Source: Clostridia bacterium (lineage in GTDB: Bacteria; Bacillota; Clostridia; Oscillospirales; CAG-272). From it: 13,973 bases of DNA. Shown piece after piece: positions 6,331 to 12,103 of this stretch. The stretch spans positions 1 through 13,973 of the forward strand of contig CAADYQ010000105.1 in the NCBI GenBank assembly GCA_900753295.1, written 5' to 3'. Both the position numbers and the translations under genes were made by a program. The notes under the pieces are model-generated. The model was not told where the DNA came from. It worked only from the letters and a program-made list of their open reading frames with translations, and did no database searches. Positions within the stretch are counted from its first letter, which is position 1, and each line of letters opens with the position of its first letter.

Positions 6331-7144
6331 GAGCGACAAAAAAAGAGGCGCGCCGGACTTCCTTGTGATTGTCTTTCTCGTCGTATCGGCGATCCTCGTG
6401 TGGCTGGAACTGCGTCCGCCGGTGATATCCGCCGACGAGACCGTTAACCGTCTTTTGATAAGCGTTATCACACGGGCGCTCGGAGCCGCGATCTTCACGG
6501 CGCTCGCCGTAAGACTCGGATTTTGCATATGGAAGCCGCGCGGCAGTGCGCGCGCACTTGCGGCGGTGCTCCCCGCGTTTGCCGTGGTGATAAATAACTT
6601 TCCGATAATAGGACTTGCGACCGGAGCCGCATATGTAACCGCACCGGCATGGGAGGTCGCCCTGTTTGCGCTCTCCTGCCTTCTTATCGGTCTGTTTGAG
6701 GAAATGGCGTTCAGAGGAGTTTTCTATCTGCTCATCCTGTCAACGCGCCGCGATTCGACAAAAAAAATATTTTTCGTCACGTTGGCTTCGTCGGCTGTTT
6801 TCGGCGCTGTGCATCTTTTTAATCTTTTTGCGGGAGCGGGAGTCGGAGCGACCATCCTGCAGGTCGGCTATTCCTTCCTTATCGGCGGAATGTGCTCGAT
6901 AGCCCTGCTTGTCACGGGTTCGATATGGGCGCCGATCCTACTTCACGCGTTATACGATTTCGGCGGATACCTCATCCCCACACTGGGCGAGGGGATCGTC
7001 TGGGATGCGGCGACCGTCGCCGTCACAGCCGTGCTCGGGACCGCTGTCGCGGTCTGGATGACCGTGCTGCTTCTGCACGTCACGCCGCAGACTGCGGGCA
7101 GACTTTTCCCGCCGGAAACCGGTGAAGAAGCGGAAAATAAATAA
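6323..7144 (+). CDS. CPBP family intramembrane glutamic endopeptidase (Rce1-like)
   Basis: A 273-residue multi-pass membrane protein of the CPBP/Abi family. The diagnostic motifs are present: EEMAFRG at 126-132 (Glu126, Glu127, Arg131), FGAVH at 160-164 (His164) and HALYD at 208-212 (His208, Asp212). Eukaryotic Rce1 trims the last residues after a prenylated Cys. Some bacterial relatives act as myxosortases, paired with C-terminal signals that carry an invariant Cys. The ATG at 6323 overlaps the end of the Lgt-like gene, with an AAAGGAG site at 6309-6315 inside that gene, so the two are translationally coupled. The neighbouring GCGS-tailed proteins are the obvious candidate substrates (inference). 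Other roles known for CPBP proteins, such as immunity to self-made peptides, are not excluded. Confidence 0.87.
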   Translation: MPESDKKRGAPDFLVIVFLVVSAILVWLELRPPVISADETVNRLLISVITRALGAAIFTALAVRLGFCIWKPRGSARALAAVLPAFAVVINNFPIIGLATGAAYVTAPAWEVALFALSCLLIGLFEEMAFRGVFYLLILSTRRDSTKKIFFVTLASSAVFGAVHLFNLFAGAGVGATILQVGYSFLIGGMCSIALLVTGSIWAPILLHALYDFGGYLIPTLGEGIVWDAATVAVTAVLGTAVAVWMTVLLLHVTPQTAGRLFPPETGEEAENK

Positions 7145-7150
7145 AAATGA

Positions 7151-7179
7151 GCTGTCGGAAACGCAAGGTCTCCGACAGC
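7151..7179. terminator. Bidirectional terminator between convergent genes
   Basis: A perfect 9-base stem, GCTGTCGGA (7151-7159) with TCCGACAGC (7171-7179), sits between the forward CPBP gene (ends 7144) and the reverse hydrolase gene (ends 7207). On the reverse strand the stem is followed by TCATTTTTATTTATTTT, a good U-rich tract. The forward side has only a weak AT-rich tail. Confidence 0.7.
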
Positions 7180-7206
7180 CCATATATTATCCGATCATGT
7201 TTTCCT

Positions 7207-7905
7207 TCACGCCGCGCCGACGCGCGAAAGGGAATTGACGAGGATATCCTCGATCATACGGTGTCCCTCGGCGGTGGGATGAATACCGTCGTCGCATATG
7301 AGCGACTTGAAGGCGTGAGTGTAAAGGAATTCTCCGCGCAGATCAAAGAGCGGCAGTGAGCAATCGTCTGCAAGCTGCTCGACCGCGCGGTTGTATCCCT
7401 CGTGCCAACGGTAAAGCATGTTGACGTCGCCGAGCCATGAGAGGATGTTGTCATACGACAGCCCGCGGCTGATGAAGTTCATGTATTTTGTCGCGTCGAT
7501 GGGGACCAAGGAGGTCAGCATAACATTTCCTCCAGCGGATTTTGCAAGCGATATCGCCTCGCGGTAAAGCTCGCAGAAGCGCCCCATTTCTATTTTTGGA
7601 TTGTGCTTTTCCTCGGGATGCTCCGAGACCTCGCGCCAGTCGTAGGCACAGTCATTGCCGCCGAATTCAAGCATTACGGTCGCACCCTCAAAGGACATTC
7701 CGCGGTCGAGCGCACGCTTCATGCGCTCAAGCCCAGCATCGATGGTCGAACCCATGTGGCAGCAGCGCGTGAGTTCTATCCCGCTCTCAGCCATGCGCGC
7801 CTCAAGCGCGCCGCCGTACAGCTTGTATCTTCCGCGTGCGCCGTCGTCGGTATACATTACACCCTTAAGCACCGAATCTCCGAATATAATTATGCGATCG
7901 TTCAT
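7207..7905 (-). CDS. SGNH/GDSL-family hydrolase
   Basis: A 232-residue serine esterase-type protein. From the ATG, the blocks are FGDS at 8-11 (nucleophile Ser11), MGS at 51-53 (Gly52), GGND at 82-85 (Asn84) and DGIHPT at 206-211 (Asp206, His209). All four SGNH positions are therefore intact. There is no signal peptide, so it probably acts in the cytosol. Substrates in this family (acyl esters, acetylated sugars, lysophospholipids) cannot be read from sequence. The ATG at 7905 was chosen because GGGAGGA at 7920-7914 is eight bases away; a TTG at 7911 is too close to that site. It is a single-gene unit with its own promoter and a terminator shared with the convergent CPBP gene. Confidence 0.85.
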   Translation of the reverse strand: MNDRIIIFGDSVLKGVMYTDDGARGRYKLYGGALEARMAESGIELTRCCHMGSTIDAGLERMKRALDRGMSFEGATVMLEFGGNDCAYDWREVSEHPEEKHNPKIEMGRFCELYREAISLAKSAGGNVMLTSLVPIDATKYMNFISRGLSYDNILSWLGDVNMLYRWHEGYNRAVEQLADDCSLPLFDLRGEFLYTHAFKSLICDDGIHPTAEGHRMIEDILVNSLSRVGAA

Positions 7906-7947
7906 ATCCAAAATCCTCCCTTGCGCAGCGTGGCTGCCATATGTCGA

Positions 7948-7970
7948 AACAGACCGAATTACGGTCGGTT
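7948..7970. promoter_or_regulatory. 23-bp operator-like dyad upstream of the SGNH hydrolase
   Basis: AACAGACCG and CGGTCGGTT flank a 5-base centre (AATTA). Each arm matches the other at eight of nine positions. It lies about 43 bases upstream of the hydrolase ATG, inside the predicted leader. Its size suits a TetR-type repressor site, but no such regulator gene is in the window. A hairpin in the leader RNA is the alternative. Confidence 0.45.
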
Positions 7971-8001
7971 GAAAAATTTACAAACTGATAAGTCCGGCGG
8001 G

Positions 8002-8030
8002 TTGCATTTGCCCTCACAATGTGATATTAT
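8002..8030 (+). promoter_or_regulatory. Possible forward promoter for the leader and Xre gene
   Basis: TTGCAT (8002-8007), a 17-base spacer and TATTAT (8025-8030) would start a transcript near 8037. The -35 is weak and the -10 good. A TTGACA at 8051-8056 lacks a fitting -10. The pair overlaps the divergent reverse promoter, so the two units may compete. Confidence 0.4.
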
Positions 8031-8057
8031 TATATACGTAGAGTTGACTTTTGACAA
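8029..8057 (-). promoter_or_regulatory. Strong reverse-strand promoter for the SGNH hydrolase
   Basis: On the reverse strand, TTGTCA (8057-8052) is followed by a 17-base spacer and TATAAT (8034-8029), giving five and six of six consensus bases. The transcript would begin near 8022 and have a leader of about 115 bases that includes the 7948-7970 dyad. Confidence 0.72.
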
Positions 8058-8104
8058 CATACGGGCAGGCTACCGCTGTAAACAGGGCGTTACCGGGCGG
8101 TGAT

Positions 8105-8148
8105 CTGGCAGTAGAAAGCCACTCTACTGCCGGTAGAGTGGCTTTTTT
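8105..8148 (+). promoter_or_regulatory. Attenuator: overlapping antiterminator and terminator hairpins
   Basis: A 13-base perfect stem (8115-8127 with 8133-8145, loop 8128-8132) followed by a T-run to 8148 is a textbook intrinsic terminator, placed 25 bases before the Xre gene. A second stem pairs GGCAGTAG (8107-8114) with CTACTGCC (8124-8131), extendable to 8105/8133 through a G-U pair. It uses the same bases as the left arm of the terminator. The two structures exclude each other, which is the layout of an attenuator or riboswitch expression platform. The preceding 8037-8104 region can fold (for example TTACC/GGTGA at 8090-8103), but I recognise no known riboswitch class. Confidence 0.65.
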
Positions 8149-8173
8149 AAACCATATAAAGGATCATTTGCTA

Positions 8174-8800
8174 ATGAAAGAGATAAAACAGAACATTGCG
8201 GATAATCTCTCCAGGCTGCGCACGTCCGCAGGGATAACGCAGGCGCAGCTTGCAGAGAGTCTTAGCTATACAGATAAAGCGGTTTCAAAATGGGAGCGCG
8301 GTGAATCGGTCCCGGATATAACCGTTCTGAAAAAAATAGCCGATCGCTTCGGCGTGACCGTTGACTGGCTCATAACCGACCACGGGAACAATGCGCCCGC
8401 GCCCGACAAGGCGGCACAGCATGCCCGGCGGTATAATCATCTGCTGATAACGCTGCTCGCAGTCGTCTGCGTGTGGTTCGTGGCAACGGCGGTGTTCGTT
8501 GTACTCGGCGGTCTGAATATCCCGCACAAATGGCTCGTGTATATTTGGGCGGTGCCGGTGTCAATGATAGTTCTCGTGGTTTTCAATTCGATATGGGGAA
8601 CCTACAAGCGTAACTTCGTTTTTATTTCACTGCTTATGTGGACCATACTCGCCGCGATATATATAACCATAATAACCATTGCAAACTGGAACTTCTGGCT
8701 CATATTCCTTGTGGGCATTCCGTTGCAGCTTGCAACTATATTCTGGTCGCAGATCGTGCGTATAAGCAAAAATCTTCTGCGGCAGAACAAAGCCGGATAA
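8174..8800 (+). CDS. Membrane-anchored Xre-family transcriptional regulator
   Basis: A 208-residue protein with an N-terminal Cro/C1-type helix-turn-helix (about 9-66, including LAESL, AVSKWERG and PDITVLKKIADRFGV), then four predicted membrane segments (about 89-112, 119-140, 148-170 and 174-190). This is a common clostridial layout in which a DNA-binding head is tethered to the membrane, perhaps to sense envelope state; the signal is unknown. The ATG at 8174 follows AAAGGA (8158-8163). The frame stays open upstream to a TTG at 8051, but that extension runs through the terminator hairpin and is not believed. Expression is probably controlled by the attenuator upstream. It is monocistronic, ending at a long bidirectional terminator. 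Confidence 0.85.
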   Translation: MKEIKQNIADNLSRLRTSAGITQAQLAESLSYTDKAVSKWERGESVPDITVLKKIADRFGVTVDWLITDHGNNAPAPDKAAQHARRYNHLLITLLAVVCVWFVATAVFVVLGGLNIPHKWLVYIWAVPVSMIVLVVFNSIWGTYKRNFVFISLLMWTILAAIYITIITIANWNFWLIFLVGIPLQLATIFWSQIVRISKNLLRQNKAG

Positions 8801-8803
8801 GTA

Positions 8804-8846
8804 AAACTGGGCTGTTAAAAACATTGAGTTTTTAACAGCCCAGTTT
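8804..8846. terminator. 19-bp bidirectional terminator
   Basis: A perfect 19-base stem (8804-8822 with 8828-8846, loop ATTGA) has A-rich and T-rich ends on both sides, so it can stop transcription both ways. It serves the forward Xre gene (ends 8800) and the reverse small gene (ends 8871). Confidence 0.88.
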
Positions 8847-8870
8847 AATATACACAGGCTTCCCGGAAGG

Positions 8871-9122
8871 TCATATCGTGATATTTACATCTTCGCCGAT
8901 GCTTACCGAAACGATATTTTCACCTTGCTTTTTTCTGCGCCTGATGATGCGGAACATTTTTGCCATCGTGCGCACCTTTATGCGCGAGCGGCTTCCTTTT
9001 TTTCGTAGTTTACGGTTCATTTTGAAGGTTGCCGTCAGCGCGGAGAGCGGACTCAGCGCAATAAAATTCGGGCATGAAAGCTTCAGGTCGTTGCCATTGC
9101 CGGTTTTTATATTTATACGCAT
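8871..9122 (-). CDS. Small basic protein, companion of the adjacent Xre regulator
   Basis: An 83-residue protein of unknown function. It begins with MRINIKTGN, has a short hydrophobic or helical stretch (about 17-34), then a very basic region (about 36-66, with RIIRRRKK), and ends in a beta-like VSVSIGEDVNITI. The pattern (LSCPNF, SPLSALTA, basic helix, terminal dGe-V-I strand) recalls small clostridial proteins found beside SHOCT-like/YvlB-type genes; this is recognition from memory and uncertain. It starts three bases after the stop of the 9126-9656 gene and lacks a clear ribosome site, so it is probably translated by coupling. It may bind nucleic acid or its partner protein, but that is inference from charge only. 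Confidence 0.6.
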   Translation of the reverse strand: MRINIKTGNGNDLKLSCPNFIALSPLSALTATFKMNRKLRKKGSRSRIKVRTMAKMFRIIRRRKKQGENIVSVSIGEDVNITI

Positions 9123-9125
9123 GGC

Positions 9126-9656
9126 TTATTCTACGAAGATATCGACATATACTTCGTTTTCGACCTCTACTTCAAGTAATTTTCCAAGCGCGCCCTTTTC
9201 CGCAAGGCTTATGACCTGGGCGGCTATTTTGTTCATATCGATGTTTTTCAGCCTTTCGTCCTTGTCGCCGAGCTCTATAAATGCAGATACCGCATTCGCC
9301 TCAAGCGCGACCTTTACAAGCTCCATGGGGAGATTGAGCTTCACGTTGACCGCGCCTTCATCCTCGTCGGCGTCCACTCTCACGACCAGCTTCATAAACA
9401 TTTCGCTGATGTCCTTGCGCTTTTCATCCGGAACGTATTTTACGCTTGCGTCGCCCTCACCCGACAGAAGCGTGTCTGTGCTGCATCCCAAAAGCTGAGC
9501 CAGCCGCGGCAGCAGCATTATATCGGGGCAGGACATATCGTTCTCCCATTTTGAGACCGCCTGCGGCGATACGTCCAGCTTTTCCGCGAGCTCCTCCTGC
9601 GTCAAGTCTGCTTTTTTTCTGAGCGATGCTATTCTTTTTCCAAGTGTTTCTGACAT
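9126..9656 (-). CDS. Xre-family regulator with SHOCT-like C-terminal domain
   Basis: A 176-residue protein. Residues 5-65 form a Cro/C1-type helix-turn-helix (LTQEELAEKLDVSPQAVSKWE at 18-38). The C-terminal half (about 88-176) has strand-helix-strand features: VNVKLNLPMELVKVAL at 103-118, then GALGKLLEVE and VYVDIFVE. This fits the small domain often found alone in clostridial SHOCT-like/YvlB-type proteins, here fused to a DNA-binding head. The ATG at 9656 was chosen for AAAAGGAGG (9674-9666), nine bases upstream; a GTG at 9698 would overlap the promoter. Two direct repeats and a palindrome upstream (9726-9777) are candidate autoregulatory sites. It forms a two-gene unit with the 83-residue protein. 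Confidence 0.83.
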   Translation of the reverse strand: MSETLGKRIASLRKKADLTQEELAEKLDVSPQAVSKWENDMSCPDIMLLPRLAQLLGCSTDTLLSGEGDASVKYVPDEKRKDISEMFMKLVVRVDADEDEGAVNVKLNLPMELVKVALEANAVSAFIELGDKDERLKNIDMNKIAAQVISLAEKGALGKLLEVEVENEVYVDIFVE

Positions 9657-9688
9657 ATTGTTATGCCTCCTTTTATTTTTGTGGCTTA

Positions 9689-9717
9689 ATTTTACCACAT
9701 AACGGAGATCTTTTTAA
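9689..9717 (-). promoter_or_regulatory. Promoter of the 9656 Xre unit
   Basis: On the reverse strand, TTAAAA (9717-9712), a 17-base spacer and TAAAAT (9694-9689), the latter preceded by TGTGG, lie 33 bases before the ATG. The match is moderate. The operator-like repeats lie just upstream of the -35. Confidence 0.6.
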
Positions 9718-9725
9718 GGTGCCGG

Positions 9726-9777
9726 ACGTTGATTTCGCTCAACCAAACGTTGTTTTTTCGCTCAACCGGCGGTTGAG
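9726..9777. repeat. Operator-like repeats upstream of the Xre promoter
   Basis: Read forward, ACGTTGATTTCGCTCAACC (9726-9744) and a close copy (9747-9767) form a direct repeat with a 21-22 base period. Each copy contains a GTTG and CAAC dyad: GTTGA-N6-TCAAC in the first, and a looser version in the second. A third symmetry, CTCAACC-GGC-GGTTGAG (9761-9777), overlaps the end. The layout suggests cooperative binding by the Xre protein. Confidence 0.6.
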
Positions 9778-9795
9778 GAGGGCTTTTTTATGCCG

Positions 9796-9831
9796 CACGG
9801 GGCTGCCGTGCGCTTGCGCGGCAGCCCCGTG
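9796..9831 (+). terminator. Strong GC-rich hairpin between two reverse units
   Basis: A perfect 13-base stem (CACGGGGCTGCCG at 9796-9808, CGGCAGCCCCGTG at 9819-9831) with a partly paired loop. The T-rich tail (TTTCATTTTTAT) is on the forward side, although no forward gene ends here. The reverse gene ending at 9904 would meet this stem without a U-tract. It may be a weak or bidirectional terminator. Confidence 0.5.
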
Positions 9832-9903
9832 TTTCATTTTTATAGCTGTTTCCATGGCTGCGGACAGTCCGCGACCGCCGGAACGGTCGAAAGGCTCGGT
9901 CCG

Positions 9904-10254
9904 TTAAGCCTTATCGCTCACCTGCGCCGCTTTCTTTTTGGTTACGGCGCGGACGATAAGGTATACGAGCGCGCCCGCCACGCATCCGGCGGCAAGCGCC
10001 GCGACAAATATCATGAGAACTATACCGACGAGCGCTCCGGCGTCAAAGAAGCCGCGTCCGTCACAGGGGTAGCTGATGATACCGAACATACGCAGCGCGG
10101 AATAAATACCGGCGACCAAAACGAAGATGGAAGGGCACAGCCGCGGCAAGGTCTTCTTTACCTTCAGTAAAAGAAAGAACTGTGATGCGAAGCCGACAAT
10201 GAAGCAGACGGCGATGATAAGATTAAAAGTCATCCCGTTGTCGGGCGTTATCAT
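9904..10254 (-). CDS. Small membrane protein of unknown function downstream of gpmI
   Basis: A 116-residue protein with hydrophobic segments at about 9-30, 41-61 and 72-104 (the last long enough for one or two passes) and a short basic tail (VTKKKAAQ). No family is recognised. Its ATG overlaps the gpmI stop in an ATGA arrangement (10251-10254), so it is probably translated by coupling from the gpmI message. An internal Met at residue 8 (10233) is an alternative start without a better ribosome site. Coding reality is supported by the overlap, the coherent membrane topology and the uninterrupted frame; a role linked to glycolysis cannot be inferred from position alone. Confidence 0.68.
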   Translation of the reverse strand: MITPDNGMTFNLIIAVCFIVGFASQFFLLLKVKKTLPRLCPSIFVLVAGIYSALRMFGIISYPCDGRGFFDAGALVGIVLMIFVAALAAGCVAGALVYLIVRAVTKKKAAQVSDKA

Positions 10255-11915
10255 CTTATTTCGAGCATGGATTCATCCCACATTGCGGGAGCCTTGTAGC
10301 CCATGAGATTCACCATAGTTGCGGCGACGTTGGAAAGACCGAACGTTCCCTTGTCCTCGCGAAGACCGAGGTCCTTGCCGCTTGCATTGTAGAGAATGCA
10401 CGGTACGCGGTTGAGCGTGTGCGAGGTCTTGGGCTTGTAGCTGCCGTCGGCGTTCTTCTTGGGCTCGTGAGTCTTTTTGTCAAGCTCAGCCATTTCATCG
10501 GCGTTGCCGTGGTCGGCTGTGATAATAGCGACTCCGTGCAGACGCTCAACAACGGCAAGCAGTCTGCCAAGCTGAAGGTCAAGAGCCTCCATCGAGCAGA
10601 TGGTCGCCTCAAGCGAGCCGGTGTGACCCACCATGTCACCGTTCGGGAAGTTGACGCGCAGATATTTGTACTTGCCGGATTCAAGGCACTCGATGAGCTT
10701 GTCGGTTATCTCGGCGCACTTCATCCACGGGCGCTGCTCAAAGGGAACTACATCGGAGGGAACCTCGATATATGTCTCAAGCTCCTCGGAGAACTTGCCG
10801 GAGCGGTTGCCGTTCCAGAAGTATGTCACGTGTCCGTACTTCTGAGTTTCGGATATTGCGAGCTGCGAAATGCCGGTCCCTGCAAGATACTCACCGAGAG
10901 TGTTGGTTATCTCGGGCGGGTTTACGAGGTACTTTTTCGGAATGTGCAGGTCGCCGTCATATTCAAGCATACCGGCGTATACAACGCTCGGAACTCTTAC
11001 GCGGTCGAATTTATCAAAATCACCCGCGGGAGCGTCAAACGCGCGGGATATCTCTATCGAGCGGTCGCCGCGGAAGTTGTAGAATATCACGCTGTCGCCG
11101 TCTTCGATCGTGCCGACGGGCTTGCCGTCCTCGGCGATAACAAACGCGGGAAGATCCTGGTCTATGACGTGAAGCTCGTCACGGTATGTCTTGACAGCCT
11201 CGGCAGCGGATGCGAACTGTCTGCCCTCGCCGAGTACATGGGTGTGCCAGCCGCGCTCTACCATTGCCCAGTTTGCCTCGTAACGGTCCATGGTGATCTG
11301 CATTCTGCCGCCGCCGCTGGCGATCTTTATATCGAAATCGGGGGCGCGCAGACCGCTCATAAACTCCTCAAAAGGCTCGATGTAATCAAGCGCCGAGGTC
11401 TCGCCGACGTCTCTGCCGTCAAGCAGGATGTGCAGGCGCACACGCTTGACACCTTCTTTTTTCGCCTCAACGATCATTGCCTTGAGGTGATCTATGTGGG
11501 AGTGTACATTACCGTCGGAGAACAGACCGAGGAAGTGAAGGGTGCTTCCGTTGTTTTTTACGTTGTCTATAAGTTCGCCCCAGGTCGCGGATGTGAACAT
11601 TTTGCCGCTTTCAATCGACTGCGAAACGAGCTTTGCACCCTGCGCGAATACCTGACCGGAGCCGAGCGCGTTGTGACCGACCTCGCTGTTGCCCATATCA
11701 TCATCAGTGGGCAGACCTACTGCCGTTCCGTGCGCCTTGAGCGTTACCATCGGGCGCGTTGCCATGAGCTTGTCGAGCGTTGCTGTGAACGCGCGGCTGA
11801 CGGCGTTTGTGGGACCGGCGGGCGCGATACCCACACCATCCATAACTATGGTGAGAACGGGACCTGCCACGCCCTCAAAATTCTCAAGCCGTTCGAGCTT
11901 TTTCTGATTTTCCAT
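10251..11915 (-). CDS. gpmI: 2,3-bisphosphoglycerate-independent phosphoglycerate mutase
   Basis: A 554-residue cytosolic enzyme that interconverts 3- and 2-phosphoglycerate in glycolysis. It is an alkaline phosphatase-fold protein that uses two metal ions and a phosphoserine intermediate. Motifs: VMDGVG at 24-29 (Asp26 ligand), MGNSEVGHN at 74-82 (catalytic Ser77), LLDGRDVGE at 164-172, NFRGDRS at 280-286, GDMVGHTG at 426-433 (Asp427, His431), TADHGN at 466-471 (Asp468, His469) and SHT at 498-500 (His499). The set is complete, and the length is slightly above the usual of about 510. The ATG at 11915 was chosen: AAAGGA lies 12 bases upstream, while an upstream in-frame ATG at 11963 would sit within the promoter-to-leader region. 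It is followed by an overlapping small membrane-protein gene. Confidence 0.96.
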   Translation of the reverse strand: MENQKKLERLENFEGVAGPVLTIVMDGVGIAPAGPTNAVSRAFTATLDKLMATRPMVTLKAHGTAVGLPTDDDMGNSEVGHNALGSGQVFAQGAKLVSQSIESGKMFTSATWGELIDNVKNNGSTLHFLGLFSDGNVHSHIDHLKAMIVEAKKEGVKRVRLHILLDGRDVGETSALDYIEPFEEFMSGLRAPDFDIKIASGGGRMQITMDRYEANWAMVERGWHTHVLGEGRQFASAAEAVKTYRDELHVIDQDLPAFVIAEDGKPVGTIEDGDSVIFYNFRGDRSIEISRAFDAPAGDFDKFDRVRVPSVVYAGMLEYDGDLHIPKKYLVNPPEITNTLGEYLAGTGISQLAISETQKYGHVTYFWNGNRSGKFSEELETYIEVPSDVVPFEQRPWMKCAEITDKLIECLESGKYKYLRVNFPNGDMVGHTGSLEATICSMEALDLQLGRLLAVVERLHGVAIITADHGNADEMAELDKKTHEPKKNADGSYKPKTSHTLNRVPCILYNASGKDLGLREDKGTFGLSNVAATMVNLMGYKAPAMWDESMLEIR

Positions 11916-11941
11916 TGTCTTTTCGATTCCTTTCACGGATA

Positions 11942-11960
11942 TTCCGGATAATGTCCGGAA
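11942..11960. promoter_or_regulatory. Inverted repeat in the gpmI leader
   Basis: TTCCGGA and TCCGGAA are separated by five bases. The repeat lies between the predicted gpmI transcript start (near 11971) and its ribosome site. It may be an operator for a regulator of glycolysis or a 5' stem that stabilises the message. No regulator can be named. Confidence 0.5.
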
Positions 11961-11978
11961 CATAATTTCACATTATAT

Positions 11979-12006
11979 AGTATAACCGATTTCGTTTTTT
12001 TTTCAA
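11979..12006 (-). promoter_or_regulatory. Promoter of gpmI
   Basis: On the reverse strand, TTGAAA (12006-12001), a 16-base A-rich spacer and TATACT (11984-11979). A perfect TATAAT at 11977-11972 lies just downstream, with a poorer spacing to any -35. Either could set the -10. Confidence 0.6.
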
Positions 12007-12055
12007 GTCCTTTGGCGGAAAAAATTGAAAAAAGATATTCCCGGGCGCGCTTAGG

Positions 12056-12084
12056 TTGACATTGCGCCCGCATTGTTATATAAT
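12056..12084 (+). promoter_or_regulatory. Perfect consensus sigma-A promoter of the DHH gene
   Basis: TTGACA (12056-12061), exactly 17 bases, then TATAAT (12079-12084). The transcript start would fall near 12091, where the ribosome site GGAGGA (12091-12096) begins, so the message has almost no leader. Divergent from the gpmI promoter. Confidence 0.88.
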
Positions 12085-12103
12085 TTATGCGGAGGATATT
12101 AAA

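Noticed and set aside
8051..8173. TTG-initiated N-terminal extension of the membrane-bound Xre protein
   Set aside because: It would be translated through the terminator and antiterminator hairpins, lacks a ribosome site, and precedes a standard Xre N-terminus at 8174.
9776..10170. GGAGGG followed by ATG 9790, suggesting a forward 126-residue protein
   Set aside because: The frame runs straight through the 13-base hairpin and then antisense to the membrane-protein gene; the product shows no domain. The ribosome-site match looks accidental.
10419..11951. Forward open frame of 510 codons opposite gpmI
   Set aside because: gpmI shows all catalytic motifs; the forward frame has low-complexity composition and no plausible start signals.
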